A stretch of 64,000 nt of DNA, taken from Alloalcanivorax mobilis. GTDB taxonomy: Bacteria > Pseudomonadota > Gammaproteobacteria > Pseudomonadales > Alcanivoracaceae. How positions within the stretch are numbered: position 1 is the first letter of the stretch; the number at the start of each line of letters is the position of its first letter. The stretch lies in assembly GCF_002864685.1 (NCBI RefSeq), contig NZ_NMQZ01000002.1, positions 62,001-126,000 on the forward strand, written 5' to 3'. This document shows, in pieces, positions 1 to 9,500 of this stretch. A program made the translations under genes and the position numbers. The notes below the pieces were generated by a model. It was not told where the DNA came from and did no database searches. It worked only from the letters and a program-made list of their open reading frames with translations.

Positions 1-2
1 CG

Positions 3-596
3 CCCATGGGCATCCTTGCTGTCGCGACTGCACCTATCATCGGCCGACTGTTGCCAAAAGTCGATCCACGCTGGCTGGTCAGCTATGGCATGGGCGTTCT
101 GGCGGTTTCGTTCGGTATGAGAGCACTGCTGACAACGCAGATAGATTTCATGTCCGTGGCGATCCCGATGTTTGTACTGGGCGCGGGTGTACCTGCCTGC
201 CTCATCACGCTCACATCCCTGGGGGTCTCCGATCTTCCAGAAGAGAAAGTCGCAGGTGGCGCGGGGCTACAGAACTTCCTTCGTGTCTTGTGCATGGCGG
301 TTGGTTCGTCGCTCACCCAGACCTATTGGGAACACATGACCAAGTTCAATCGTGAGGAACTTGTTACGGCGATCGATCCCCAGGCATCCATGCAAGTAAG
401 CTCACAGCTAGAACATTTAGGCGTTCCTTCTCAGAGTGCTGTAGCGATGTTTTCCCAAATTGTGGACAGTCAGGCGGTCATGTTGGCAACCAACGACTTC
501 TACCAATCCGCGACGATTATGATGCTTGCGTCCATTGGCGTTATCTGGTTCATCAAACGGCCGAAAGGGCCCCTTAAGCAAGTCACGGGGCACTAG
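3..596 (+). CDS. MFS multidrug exporter, C-terminal part (cut by window start)
   Basis: This is the last ~198 residues of a 14-helix drug:proton antiporter of the EmrB/QacA (DHA2) type, which exports hydrophobic compounds across the inner membrane. The visible part holds several hydrophobic segments, an 'LGAGVPACLITLTSLGVSDLP' type loop, the 'GGAGLQNFLRVLCMAVGSSL' helix start and a periplasmic region near 'TQTYWEHMTKFNRE', all typical of the EmrB C-terminal half. The final helix 'MMLASIGVIWFIKRPKG' is followed by a short tail and stop. The N-terminal part, including the transport motif region, lies outside the window, so the true start is unknown. It sits just upstream of the LysR gene. Family call is firm; the substrate cannot be read from sequence. 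Confidence 0.85.
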   Translation, partial: PMGILAVATAPIIGRLLPKVDPRWLVSYGMGVLAVSFGMRALLTTQIDFMSVAIPMFVLGAGVPACLITLTSLGVSDLPEEKVAGGAGLQNFLRVLCMAVGSSLTQTYWEHMTKFNREELVTAIDPQASMQVSSQLEHLGVPSQSAVAMFSQIVDSQAVMLATNDFYQSATIMMLASIGVIWFIKRPKGPLKQVTGH

Positions 597-665
597 AGCT
601 GCATAGCTAACGAACGGCGGTGCATACAGTTGCCGATATGACTGTCGTCTGACAGGAAAGTATGT

Positions 666-1610
666 ATGGAATTACGCCACTTACGCTGCTTCCTTGCCGT
701 CGCCGAAGAACTTCATTTTGCCCGAGCGGCGGAACGCCTGCACATTGAGCAATCGCCGTTGTCACGCACCATCAAAGAACTGGAAGAGGACTTGGGTGAA
801 CAGTTGTTTGTACGCACTAGTCGAAGGACGCGGCTGACCCGTGCAGGCAAACTGTTTTTGGAGCATGTGCCGCGCGTTTTTACCACTCTGGAGCAGGCAC
901 GGGACAGCGTGAAAGCTGCGGCCAATGGTTTTCACGGTCAGTTGCGTATCGCGCTATCAGATGGAGTGACGCCTTCACGGCTGCCAGCCCTGCTGGCCCA
1001 GTGTCGCCAGGAGGAGCCTGAGGTGGAAATACGCCTGTTCGAGGTGTCGCTGTCCCAGCAACTCAAAGGGTTGCAGGATGACCTGTACGATGTGGGGTTT
1101 GCTCAATCCGATGAAGTGGGTGAAGGCATTGTGGTTGAGGCGGTCTGGAGCGACCCGATCATGGTCGCCGTGCCGGCGCGGCATCCCTTATTAACTCACA
1201 AGTGCATCCCTCTGGAAGACGTGCTGCGTTACCCCCTGGTGCTGTGTGATCCGCAGGTCTGTGAAGGCCCTGCACGCCAAATCGAGCGGGTGTTGCGACG
1301 TGTGGAGCAAGAACCCTTGATCGCCGAGCGCGTGTCTTCCTGCGACCTGATGATGGCGTTGGTATCAGCAGGCTTTGCTCTTGGCTTGGCAGGCGCGCCG
1401 CACATCGCTTCCAGTCGTGAATCTGGTGTGGTCGCTCGTCCACTGGCCGGTCGTTCGCCGCTGTTGACGACCTATTTGCTGCACCGGGAAGCGGAGACGT
1501 CCGAGGTTCTATCCCGCTTCGTCGAGCGGGTGCATGCCATCGCATCTCCCGACACCATGAGACCCGTTCGTCCACCTGACCCCGATCCCGAAGCAGAGGT
1601 TGAGCTATGA
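666..1610 (+). CDS. traR: LysR-family transcriptional regulator (traR position of Tn4371-like ICE)
   Basis: A 314-residue LysR-type regulator. Residues ~1-60 form the winged helix-turn-helix ('MELRHLRCFLAVAEELHF', 'RAAERLHIEQSPLSRTIKELE'), and ~90-295 the periplasmic-binding-protein-like effector domain. It is translationally coupled (ATGA overlap) to the next small lipoprotein gene and precedes traG. That is the place occupied by the LysR-type traR gene in Tn4371-family ICEs, so a role in controlling transfer genes is inferred from position. Alternatively it controls the adjacent MFS exporter on the same strand. The LysR family assignment is certain; the regulatory target is not. Confidence 0.85.
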   Translation: MELRHLRCFLAVAEELHFARAAERLHIEQSPLSRTIKELEEDLGEQLFVRTSRRTRLTRAGKLFLEHVPRVFTTLEQARDSVKAAANGFHGQLRIALSDGVTPSRLPALLAQCRQEEPEVEIRLFEVSLSQQLKGLQDDLYDVGFAQSDEVGEGIVVEAVWSDPIMVAVPARHPLLTHKCIPLEDVLRYPLVLCDPQVCEGPARQIERVLRRVEQEPLIAERVSSCDLMMALVSAGFALGLAGAPHIASSRESGVVARPLAGRSPLLTTYLLHREAETSEVLSRFVERVHAIASPDTMRPVRPPDPDPEAEVEL

Positions 1611-1885
1611 AACGAGCTGTCCCTGTATTGCTGATGGCAATGCTGACTGCCTGCAATCCCCCGGAGCCACCTAATCAGGAGGCAGTTGACGTCGCTAATG
1701 TACCCAGCGTAGACAAGTTGGCTGACGAGCCTGATCGCCTGAAGGCGCTGCGTCAGCAGTGCAAGGCCGACCGGCCAACGATGAGCGACGTGTTGTGCAA
1801 CCGGGTAGCCGAGGCCACGCGCAGACGATTCTACGGTGATGGCGATACCCCCTATACGCCGCCGGAAGACTCGCCGACATTCTGA
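1607..1885 (+). CDS. EexN/TrbK-like entry-exclusion lipoprotein (first copy)
   Basis: A 92-residue lipoprotein. It starts MKRAVPVLLMAMLTAC, a signal peptide with a lipobox ending at Cys16. The mature part carries two cysteines in a pattern 'LKALRQQC...VLCNRVAEATRRRF' that is shared with the second small lipoprotein inside the trb operon (9501-9794). Such proteins in conjugative elements sit in the cell envelope and block redundant transfer into cells that already hold the element. The gene overlaps the LysR gene by ATGA, so the two are probably co-transcribed. Function is inferred from family resemblance and the transfer context. Confidence 0.7.
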   Translation: MKRAVPVLLMAMLTACNPPEPPNQEAVDVANVPSVDKLADEPDRLKALRQQCKADRPTMSDVLCNRVAEATRRRFYGDGDTPYTPPEDSPTF

Positions 1886-2120
1886 TTGTTCGCCATTCAA
1901 AAAGAAATTCCTCCATTCTTTTCTGACACGCCGCAGCACGCCCATGCTTGCCGCGTTTTCACGACACATTCTCCTGCATGAAACGATGCTTTTTGCATCA
2001 CTTATCTTTCGATAATGGTCTTTGATCGGCACCGGTTTGGCACAGATCCTCGCGTTATGCGGCACGTTCTTATGTCGCGATTGAGCGAGGAATTAGTGCG
2101 AACATATTGGAGGCCGGTGA

Positions 2121-4118
2121 ATGCAAACTCAGGGCATATTGTTCGGACAGATCACGGTCGTTTTCGGCATCGTGATCGCCGGCGTGTGGGGTGCCACACA
2201 ATGGACCGCTGCCGCCCTGGGCTATCAGCTACGTCTCGGCTCGCCCTGGTTCGATTTTTTCGGCACCCCGGTCTATCACCCTTGGCGACTTTTTGACTGG
2301 TGGTTCTTCTTCGGTGTCTATGCACCGGATATCTTCGATATCGGAGGCGCCATCGCGGGTAGCAGTGGCCTGGTCGCCGTCATCGTCGCTATCGCCATGT
2401 CGGTATGGCGTTCTCGACAAGCCAAGCGAGTTACCACCTACGGTTCAGCACGCTGGGCTAACGACACCGACATCCGCAAGGCCAAACTATCCGATCCAAC
2501 GGGCGTCTTCCTGGGCCTGCACGACGACCAGTATCTGCGCCATGAAGGTCCGGAACACGTGCTGGCCTTTGCGCCCACGCGCTCAGGCAAGGGCGTCGGC
2601 TTAGTGGTGCCGACGCTTCTGTCTTGGCCTGACTCTGTGATTATTCACGACATCAAGGGCGAGAACTGGCAGCTTACCGCCGGCTGGCGTTCGCGCTTTT
2701 CGCACTGCCTGCTGTTCAACCCCACCGATGCCAACTCGGCTGGCTACAACCCGCTGCTGGAAGTACGGCGTGGCGCGCATGAGGTGCGCGACGTGCAGAA
2801 CATTGCCGACATCCTGGTCGATCCCGAGGGCGCGCTGGAGCGGCGCAATCACTGGGAAAAGACCAGCCATGCACTGCTGGTCGGCGCGATTCTGCATGTG
2901 CTCTACGCAGGCGAGGACAAGACCCTGTGTGGTGTCGCCAACTTCCTCTCCGATCCCGACTGCCCATTCGAACTGACGCTGCACCGGATGATGACGACGA
3001 AGCATCTGGGTGACAAACCGCATCCCGTGGTCGCGTCAGCAGCTCGGGAAGTGCTCAACAAAGCCGTCAACGAACGATCAGGTGTGCTCTCCACAGCTAT
3101 GTCATTCCTGGGGCTGTACCGCGACCCTACGGTGGCGGCAGTGACCTCGCGCTGTGACTGGCGTATCGCCGACCTGATTGCCGCCGAGCATCCCGTCTCG
3201 TTGTACCTGGTGGTGCCACCGTCGGACATCAGTCGTACCAAACCGCTGATCCGGTTAATCCTCAATCAGATTGGACGGCGGCTCACGGAGTCGCTCGACG
3301 GCTCCGACGGCATCGAGCGACGCCACAAGCTGCTACTGATGCTCGATGAGTTCCCGGCATTGGGACGGCTCGATTTCTTCGAGACTGCCTTGGCCTTCAT
3401 GGCGGGGTATGGCATCCGCAGCTTTCTCATCGCGCAGTCGCTCAACCAGATCGACAAAGCTTACGGGCAGAACCACTCGATACTCGACAACTGCCATGTG
3501 CGGGTGACCTTTGCCACCAACGATGAACGCACGGCCAAGCGGATATCCGAGACGCTGGGCACCGCCACTGAGTTACGCGCACAGCGCAACTACGCCGGCC
3601 ACCGGCTGGCGCCGTGGCTGGGCCACCTGATGGTGTCGCGTCAGGAAACCGCACGGCCGCTGCTGACGCCCGGAGAAGTGATGCAACTTCCACCCGATGA
3701 AGCCGTGGTGATGGTCTCAAGTGTGGCACCGATCAAGGCTAAAAAGCTGCGCTACTACCTGGATGCCAATTTCAAGCAACGCGTGCTGCCGGTGCCTGTA
3801 CTCGCGGCGGGGCGTTACGCGGATACGCCCCCGGCCCGACCCGACGACTGGCGCGAGTTGGTAGTCCCGACCGTACCCGCGGCATCGACTACGGCTTCTG
3901 CTGATGGCCTGGACGACACGGACGACGGTGGCCCGCGCCGCCTGCCCGAGCTATCCGAGACCGTCGCTTTCAGCCCTGAGTCGGAACACCCGGCCAGTGA
4001 CCTGGCACTGCTCGATGACGACGACGCGCCACTGACTCTTCCGAGCCAGTTGGACCCGGCCATGCAACGCGTGGCGCGGCAGGCGTCCCTCGATCCTGAT
4101 GATGGAATCCCGCTATGA
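2121..4118 (+). CDS. traG: TraG/VirD4 conjugative coupling protein
   Basis: A 665-residue hexameric ATPase that brings the relaxase-bound DNA to the type IV secretion channel at the inner membrane. Three hydrophobic segments lie in residues ~1-95. A Walker A motif APTRSGKG is at ~151-158 and the Walker B LLMLDEFPALG at ~404-414. The C-terminal ~80 residues are acidic and low complexity. The ATG is preceded by GGAGG at 2110-2114, which fixes the start. Its stop overlaps the CopG-like gene by four bases. The order traG, CopG gene, trbB is the standard Tn4371-family layout. Confidence 0.95.
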   Translation: MQTQGILFGQITVVFGIVIAGVWGATQWTAAALGYQLRLGSPWFDFFGTPVYHPWRLFDWWFFFGVYAPDIFDIGGAIAGSSGLVAVIVAIAMSVWRSRQAKRVTTYGSARWANDTDIRKAKLSDPTGVFLGLHDDQYLRHEGPEHVLAFAPTRSGKGVGLVVPTLLSWPDSVIIHDIKGENWQLTAGWRSRFSHCLLFNPTDANSAGYNPLLEVRRGAHEVRDVQNIADILVDPEGALERRNHWEKTSHALLVGAILHVLYAGEDKTLCGVANFLSDPDCPFELTLHRMMTTKHLGDKPHPVVASAAREVLNKAVNERSGVLSTAMSFLGLYRDPTVAAVTSRCDWRIADLIAAEHPVSLYLVVPPSDISRTKPLIRLILNQIGRRLTESLDGSDGIERRHKLLLMLDEFPALGRLDFFETALAFMAGYGIRSFLIAQSLNQIDKAYGQNHSILDNCHVRVTFATNDERTAKRISETLGTATELRAQRNYAGHRLAPWLGHLMVSRQETARPLLTPGEVMQLPPDEAVVMVSSVAPIKAKKLRYYLDANFKQRVLPVPVLAAGRYADTPPARPDDWRELVVPTVPAASTTASADGLDDTDDGGPRRLPELSETVAFSPESEHPASDLALLDDDDAPLTLPSQLDPAMQRVARQASLDPDDGIPL

Positions 4119-4591
4119 GCCGATACCGCTTGAACCTCTTTATCCAGCCCGAGCACGCCAAGCGCCTGGATGAGTTGGCCGCAAAGAAAGGCGTCTCGAA
4201 ATCCAGCATCGTCGCGGCGGCCCTGGCGTCCTGGTTGTCACCGGACGCCGCCGACCGACGCGAGGCTGCCATCGCTAAACGGCTGGATCGCCTGTCGCGC
4301 CAGTTCGAGCGCCTGGAGCGTGATCAGAACATCGAGATCGAGACGCTGGCGCTGTTCGTGCGCTACTTCCTGACGGTGAGCACGCCGGTGCCCGAGGCCC
4401 ATCAGGACGCCGCCCGCGCCCAGGGTAAGGCGCGTTTCGAGCAGTTCGTCGAACAACTTGGGCGCCATTTGCTGCGTGGGCGCAGTCTGGTGCGTGACGT
4501 GGTGGAGGAGTTGCATCCCGACCCGGTGCACATGGACGACGCGGCAGCGCAAGGTGAGGGGCGGGAACGTGCTGGGGAACCGATGTCATGA
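4115..4591 (+). CDS. CopG/ribbon-helix-helix family protein of the trb operon
   Basis: A 158-residue protein. The first ~50 residues ('MSRYRLNLFIQPEHAKRL', 'KGVSKSSIVAAALASWL') match a ribbon-helix-helix DNA-binding domain. A helical stretch (~58-80, 'RLDRLSRQFERLERDQNIE') and an Ala/Glu-rich tail follow. A gene of this type lies between traG and trbB in Tn4371-like and many rhizobial-type transfer operons, where it is annotated as a CopG-family regulator. ATGA overlaps on both sides indicate translational coupling. Autoregulation of the trb operon is plausible but only inferred. Confidence 0.85.
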   Translation: MSRYRLNLFIQPEHAKRLDELAAKKGVSKSSIVAAALASWLSPDAADRREAAIAKRLDRLSRQFERLERDQNIEIETLALFVRYFLTVSTPVPEAHQDAARAQGKARFEQFVEQLGRHLLRGRSLVRDVVEELHPDPVHMDDAAAQGEGRERAGEPMS

Positions 4592-5622
4592 GCGCCATTC
4601 CTCAGTCTTCCCCCACCACGTCGCTGGATCGACGTATCCAGATGCTGCGTACAGCAATGGGGCCGGTGATTGCCGCTGCACTGGAAGACCCGGACGTGGT
4701 GGAGATCATGCTCAACCCCGACCGCACGCTGTGGGTCGACCGCCTGTCCTCCGGCCGCGCGCCGCTGGACGTGTCACTGCCCGAGGCCGACGGTGAGCGC
4801 ATTATCCGTTTGGTCGCCGCCCATGTCGGCGCGGAGGTGCATCGCGGTCAACCGCTGTTGACGGCTGAGCTGCCGGAAACGGGCGAGCGCTTCGAGGGCA
4901 TCCTGCCGCCGGCCGCGCCCGGGCCGGCCTTCGCGCTGCGCAAGCGCGCTGTGGGTGTTATCCCACTGGAGCGCTACGTCGCCGATGGGATGATGACGGT
5001 GCAGCAAGCCGAGTTCCTGTGCCGTGCGGTACGCCACCGGCAAAACATCCTGATTGCCGGTGGCACCAGCTCCGGCAAGACCACACTGGCCAATGCCTTG
5101 CTCGCGGAGATCGCCACCACCGGCGACCGCGTACTGGTGCTCGAGGACACCATCGAACTGCAATGCGCCGCCCATGACCATGTACCGCTGCGCACGCGTT
5201 CGGGTGTTGTGACCATGAGCGAGCTGGTGCGCGCCACCATGCGGCTGCGGCCCGATCGTGTGGTAGTTGGCGAGGTCCGTGGTGGTGAGGCGCTGGATCT
5301 TATCAAGGTCTGGGGCACGGGGCATCCCGGCGGCATTGCCACCATCCATGCGGGTTCCACCCTGGGCGCCCTGTTGCGTTTGGAGCAGTTGATTCTCGAA
5401 GTCGCAGTGAATCCGCCGCGCCCGCTGATCGCCGAAGCGGTCAATGTCGTCATCTACATCGCGGGGCGTGGCCGCAAGCGCCGTATCGCCGGTATCGCCC
5501 ATGTGACGGGCTTCGACGCTACCGGCTACCACCTGACGGACGTGTTGGACACGTCGTTGCCCGAATTGCCATCACCACCTGGTTCCACCCCAACTCCCAG
5601 TTCCCTTGGAGAACAGCCATGA
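4588..5622 (+). CDS. trbB: TrbB, type IV secretion ATPase (VirB11 family)
   Basis: A 344-residue traffic ATPase that powers assembly of the mating-pair channel from the cytoplasmic face of the inner membrane. It shows the VirB11/PulE fold signature: Walker A GGTSSGKTT at ~158-166, an Asp box region 'VLVLEDTIELQC', 'MRLRPDRVVVGEVRGGEALDLI' (Walker B) and the His box 'TGHPGGIATIHAGS'. Length is normal for TrbB. It overlaps the preceding CopG gene and trbC by four bases each. Confidence 0.95.
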   Translation: MSAIPQSSPTTSLDRRIQMLRTAMGPVIAAALEDPDVVEIMLNPDRTLWVDRLSSGRAPLDVSLPEADGERIIRLVAAHVGAEVHRGQPLLTAELPETGERFEGILPPAAPGPAFALRKRAVGVIPLERYVADGMMTVQQAEFLCRAVRHRQNILIAGGTSSGKTTLANALLAEIATTGDRVLVLEDTIELQCAAHDHVPLRTRSGVVTMSELVRATMRLRPDRVVVGEVRGGEALDLIKVWGTGHPGGIATIHAGSTLGALLRLEQLILEVAVNPPRPLIAEAVNVVIYIAGRGRKRRIAGIAHVTGFDATGYHLTDVLDTSLPELPSPPGSTPTPSSLGEQP

Positions 5623-5996
5623 CCCATACCCTTGCTTGGCGTTTTACTGACCAGCCGCTTTCCCGCTCAATGTGGCTGCACCCTCTGCCCGGACTCGCAG
5701 GGCAGGGGCTGTTACTGGCCGCACTGATGCTGTTGTTGGCCAGCACGGCGCAGGCCGCCGGTTCCTCAATGCCCTGGGAAGGCCCGCTGGAATCCATTCT
5801 CGAGTCCATCCAGGGGCCAGTCGCGCGCATCGTAGCCGTCATCATCATTATTAGTACGGGCCTGGCACTGGCCTTTGGCGATACCAGTGGGGGCTTTCGC
5901 AAGCTGATTCAGATCGTGTTCGGGCTCTCCATTGCCTTCGCCGCGTCCTCGTTCTTTCTGTCGTTCTTCAACTTTTCGGGCGGGGCGGTCGTATGA
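5619..5996 (+). CDS. trbC: TrbC, conjugative pilin precursor (VirB2 family)
   Basis: A 125-residue hydrophobic protein with a long leader ending near 'LASTAQAAGSSM', followed by two hydrophobic helices ('ARIVAVIIIISTGLALAFG' and 'FGLSIAFAASSFFLSFFNFSGG'). This is the architecture of VirB2/TrbC pilins, which are processed and then polymerise (cyclised in RP4) to form the mating pilus. ATGA overlaps join it to trbB and trbD. Confidence 0.9.
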   Translation: MTHTLAWRFTDQPLSRSMWLHPLPGLAGQGLLLAALMLLLASTAQAAGSSMPWEGPLESILESIQGPVARIVAVIIIISTGLALAFGDTSGGFRKLIQIVFGLSIAFAASSFFLSFFNFSGGAVV

Positions 5997-6277
5997 GTAC
6001 GGCCAATGAGGGAGCTTCGGGCTTCGCACCGGGCTTCGAGATTCCGCTGCATCGCTCGCTGACCGAGCCGATCTTGCTGGGTGGTGCGCCGCGTACGGTC
6101 GCCATTGCCAACGGGACTTTGGCTGCCGCCGTCGGGTTGGGCCTGCAACTGTGGATTCCGGGGGTGGTGCTGTGGATCGTCGGCCATTCACTGGCGGTCT
6201 GGGGCGCGCGAGTCGATGCGCAGTTCATGCAAGTCTTCGCCCGACACATCAAGCACAAGCCGCTGCTGGACGTGTAG
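5993..6277 (+). CDS. trbD: TrbD, VirB3-like inner membrane component
   Basis: A 94-residue protein with the conserved N-terminal 'FEIPLHRSLTEPILLGGAPR' and one hydrophobic hairpin (~40-72), typical of TrbD/VirB3, which partners the VirB4-type ATPase TrbE. It overlaps trbC by ATGA and is 12 bases from trbE; the GGGAGG just before trbE lies in that gap. Confidence 0.9.
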   Translation: MSTANEGASGFAPGFEIPLHRSLTEPILLGGAPRTVAIANGTLAAAVGLGLQLWIPGVVLWIVGHSLAVWGARVDAQFMQVFARHIKHKPLLDV

Positions 6278-6289
6278 GGAGGTGTCGCG

Positions 6290-8740
6290 ATGCTGAATCT
6301 CGCCGAATACCGCAAGCGCCCCGCGTTACTGGCAGATTGGTTGCCCTGGGCCGGGTTGGTCGCGCCAGGTGTGGTGCTCAACAAGGATGGTTCGTTCCAG
6401 AGGACGGCGCGTTTCCGGGGACCGGATCTGGACAGTGCCACGCAGGGCGAGATGATCGCCGTCACGGCGCGGCTCAACAATGCGCTGCGCCGACTGGGGA
6501 CAGGGTGGGCGCTGTTTATCGAGGCGGAACGTCAGTTGGCGGGGGACTATCCGCATTCTGATTTTCCGGAGGCTCTGTCCTGGCTGGTGGATGAGGAACG
6601 CCGCGCTGCGTTTGAGGAATCCAATCAGCACTTCGAGAGCCGCTATCACCTGACGCTGGCCTTCCTGCCATCGGAAGAATCCCACGCCCGCGCGGCCAAG
6701 GTGCTGTACGAGAACGCCCCCGGCGAAGGTGTGGATTGGCAGGGCCGGCTGGATGCCTTCGTGGCGGAGACCAATCGCATATTCGATCTGCTCGACGGCG
6801 TGATGCCGGAAATCGCCTGGTTGGATGACAGCCAGACGCTGACCTACCTGCACACGACCGTCTCGACGCGCCGCTACGAGATCGGCGTTCCCGAGGTGCC
6901 GTTTCATCTGGATGCGCTATTGGCCGACCGCCCACTGGTCGGCGGACTGGCGCCGACGCTCGGCGATCACCACCTGCGAGTGGTATCGGTGCGCGGTTTC
7001 CCGACCTCGACCTGGCCGGGGATTCTGGATGACCTCAATCGCTTGGGATTTGGCTATCGCTGGAGTACGCGCTTTCTGTGCCTCGACAAAACCGAGGCGG
7101 AAAAGGAGCTGGGCCGCCTGCGCCGTCAGTGGTTCGCCAAGCGCAAGAACGTGGTGGCGCTGCTGCGCGAGACGATCTTCCAGCAGGAAAGCCCGCTGGT
7201 GGATACCGACGCCAACAACAAGGCGGCGGACGCCGATGTGGCCCTGCAGGAGCTGGGTAGCGATCAGGTCGCCGTTGGTTATCTGACGGCCACGGTCACC
7301 GTGATGGACACGGATGCCGATCTGGCCGACGAGAAGCGGCGGATGGTGGAGCGCGCCATCCAGGGACGTGGGTTCGTGACCATTCCCGAGACACTGAATG
7401 CGGTCGATGCCTGGCTGTCCTCGATCCCCGGTAATGCCTATGCGAATGTGCGTCAGCCTATCGTATCGACACTGAACCTGGCGCACCTGATGCCGATGTC
7501 GGCGGTGTGGGCCGGGCCCGAAAAGAACGATCATCTTGATGGCCCACCGTTGGTTGTCACCCGTACCGATGGTGCCACGCCGTTCCGGTTGGTGACGCAC
7601 ATTGGTGACGTGGGCCACACCCTCGTCGTGGGGCCGACCGGCATGGGTAAGTCGGTGTTGCTGGCCACGCTGGCGATGCAGTTCCGCCGCTATCCTGGTT
7701 CGCGCATTTTCGCCTTCGATATGGGCCGCTCGATGCGCGCTACGATCCTCGGCCTGGGCGGCGAACACTACGACCTGGGTGCTGATGGCGGCATTGCCTT
7801 CCAGCCGCTCGCGCAAATCGGCCAGGAGGGTTATCGCATCTGGGCGGCCGAGTGGGTGGAAGGTCGCTTGCTGCACGAAGGCGTGGCGGTCGGCCCGGAC
7901 GAGAAGGCGGCCATCTGGTCGGCGCTGAACAGCCTCTCCGGGGCGCCGCTGGAACAGCGCACCATGACCGGACTGTCCGTCCTGCTGCAATCCAACGCAC
8001 TGCGACAGGCGCTCGCACCCTATGTGCTCGGGGGCGCTCACGGCAAGCTGCTGGATGCCGATCATGACCGACTCGGTAGCGCCGACGTGCAGGGCTTCGA
8101 AATGGAAGAGCTGATGCACAGCAAGGCGGCGGTGCTGGCTGTGCTGGGCTATCTGTTCGCGCGCTTTGATGAACGGTTCGACGGTGCCCCTTCGCTGTTG
8201 ATCCTTGATGAGTCCTGGCTGTTCCTCGACGACCCGGTATTTGCCGCGCGTATCCGCCAGTGGCTCAAGACGCTGCGCAAGAAGAACGTCAGCGTCATCT
8301 TCGCCACGCAGTCGCTGGCTGACATCAAGGATTCCAGCATTGCGCCGGCCATCATCGAAAGCTGCGCCAGCCGCATCTTCCTGCCGAACCCACAGGCTAC
8401 TGAGCCACAGATCCGCACCATCTACGAGGGCTTTGGCCTCAACAGTCGGCAAATCGAGATCATTGCCACCGCCGAACCCAAGCGCGACTACTACTACCAG
8501 TCACGCCTGGGCAATCGCCTGTTTGACCTCGACCTGGGGACCGTCGCGCTGGCGTTTGCGGGTGCCTCAACGCCGCAGGATCAACGTGACATCGACCGTG
8601 TGCTTGCTGACGCTGGTGTGCCGGGCTTTGCCGGTGCCTGGCTGCGTCATCGCAGCCTCGATTGGGCGACCGACCTGTTGCCCGAGTTTTCTCCCATCTC
8701 GTCATTCAGCGCGTCCACCAACCGGGTTCCTCAGCCATAG
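6290..8740 (+). CDS. trbE: TrbE, VirB4-family type IV secretion ATPase
   Basis: An 816-residue ATPase of the CagE/TrbE/VirB family, the largest energiser of the mating channel. The N-terminal half is the VirB4 family domain. The C-terminal half is a RecA-like domain with Walker A GPTGMGKS at ~447-454 and Walker B LLILDESWLFL at ~636-646, followed by 'VIFATQSLADI', a motif conserved in VirB4 proteins. Full family length and no frame disruption. Confidence 0.95.
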   Translation: MLNLAEYRKRPALLADWLPWAGLVAPGVVLNKDGSFQRTARFRGPDLDSATQGEMIAVTARLNNALRRLGTGWALFIEAERQLAGDYPHSDFPEALSWLVDEERRAAFEESNQHFESRYHLTLAFLPSEESHARAAKVLYENAPGEGVDWQGRLDAFVAETNRIFDLLDGVMPEIAWLDDSQTLTYLHTTVSTRRYEIGVPEVPFHLDALLADRPLVGGLAPTLGDHHLRVVSVRGFPTSTWPGILDDLNRLGFGYRWSTRFLCLDKTEAEKELGRLRRQWFAKRKNVVALLRETIFQQESPLVDTDANNKAADADVALQELGSDQVAVGYLTATVTVMDTDADLADEKRRMVERAIQGRGFVTIPETLNAVDAWLSSIPGNAYANVRQPIVSTLNLAHLMPMSAVWAGPEKNDHLDGPPLVVTRTDGATPFRLVTHIGDVGHTLVVGPTGMGKSVLLATLAMQFRRYPGSRIFAFDMGRSMRATILGLGGEHYDLGADGGIAFQPLAQIGQEGYRIWAAEWVEGRLLHEGVAVGPDEKAAIWSALNSLSGAPLEQRTMTGLSVLLQSNALRQALAPYVLGGAHGKLLDADHDRLGSADVQGFEMEELMHSKAAVLAVLGYLFARFDERFDGAPSLLILDESWLFLDDPVFAARIRQWLKTLRKKNVSVIFATQSLADIKDSSIAPAIIESCASRIFLPNPQATEPQIRTIYEGFGLNSRQIEIIATAEPKRDYYYQSRLGNRLFDLDLGTVALAFAGASTPQDQRDIDRVLADAGVPGFAGAWLRHRSLDWATDLLPEFSPISSFSASTNRVPQP

Positions 8741-8751
8741 GAGGTCTCACC

Positions 8752-9489
8752 ATGAAGATCCGTGTGCGCTCCCTTCCGCTTATTGTCGTGCTGGTCGGCT
8801 CGCTGATGACGGCCCAGTCGGCTGTAGCGTTCACGGTTATCGATCCGACCAACCTCGTGCAGAACACACTGACCGCAATCCGCACGCTGGAAATGATCGA
8901 AAACCAGATCAATCAGCTCCAGAACGAAGCGCAAATGCTCGTAAATCAGGGGCGCAATCTGGAGAGCCTGCCGTTCAATACGGTCAGTCGATTGCGTACA
9001 ACGCTTGCCAACACCCAGCAGTTGATCGATCGAGCACAGGGGCTGGCCTACGACATTCAGAGCTTGGATCAGCAGTTTGCGCGTTTATACCCGGAGCAGT
9101 ACGACGCTGCTATCAGCAGCGACCAGATGGTGCAGGGTGCGCATCGGCGTTGGCAGAACACGCTCCATGGCTTGCAGACCGCGATGCAGATACAGGCCCA
9201 GGTGTCGCGCAACCTGGACGAAGACGAAAGTGTACTGATCGATCTGGTCGGTCAAAGCCAGTCGGCCACGGGTGCTTTGCAGGCGCAGCAGGCGACCAAC
9301 CAACTGCTGGCGTTGCAAGCCAAGCAGTCGATCCAGGCACAACAGCTTCAACTGACGCAGGGCCGTGCGATGGCACTGGAGTTGGCACGTCAGGCCACTG
9401 CTGTCGAACGTGGCCGTGAGGTGACACGGCGCTTCCTCGGTACCGGCACGGCGTACACGTCTCAGCCCGTGAACTTCTACAACCACTGA
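8752..9489 (+). CDS. trbJ: TrbJ, VirB5-like conjugal transfer protein
   Basis: A 245-residue exported protein. It has a signal peptide at residues 1-24 ('MKIRVRSLPLIVVLVGSLMT', cleavage near 'AVAF') followed by a largely helical, Gln-rich region, as in TrbJ/VirB5 proteins that sit at the pilus tip or periplasm. The start at 8752 is chosen because GGAGG lies 7 bases upstream (8740-8744); an upstream in-frame ATG at 8662 would overlap trbE by 79 bases and remove the signal peptide from the N-terminus. Confidence 0.9.
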   Translation: MKIRVRSLPLIVVLVGSLMTAQSAVAFTVIDPTNLVQNTLTAIRTLEMIENQINQLQNEAQMLVNQGRNLESLPFNTVSRLRTTLANTQQLIDRAQGLAYDIQSLDQQFARLYPEQYDAAISSDQMVQGAHRRWQNTLHGLQTAMQIQAQVSRNLDEDESVLIDLVGQSQSATGALQAQQATNQLLALQAKQSIQAQQLQLTQGRAMALELARQATAVERGREVTRRFLGTGTAYTSQPVNFYNH

Positions 9490-9500
9490 CGGGCACGGCG

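Noticed and set aside
6917-8452. 511-residue minus-strand frame opposite trbE
   Set aside because: Antisense shadow of the conserved TrbE coding frame.
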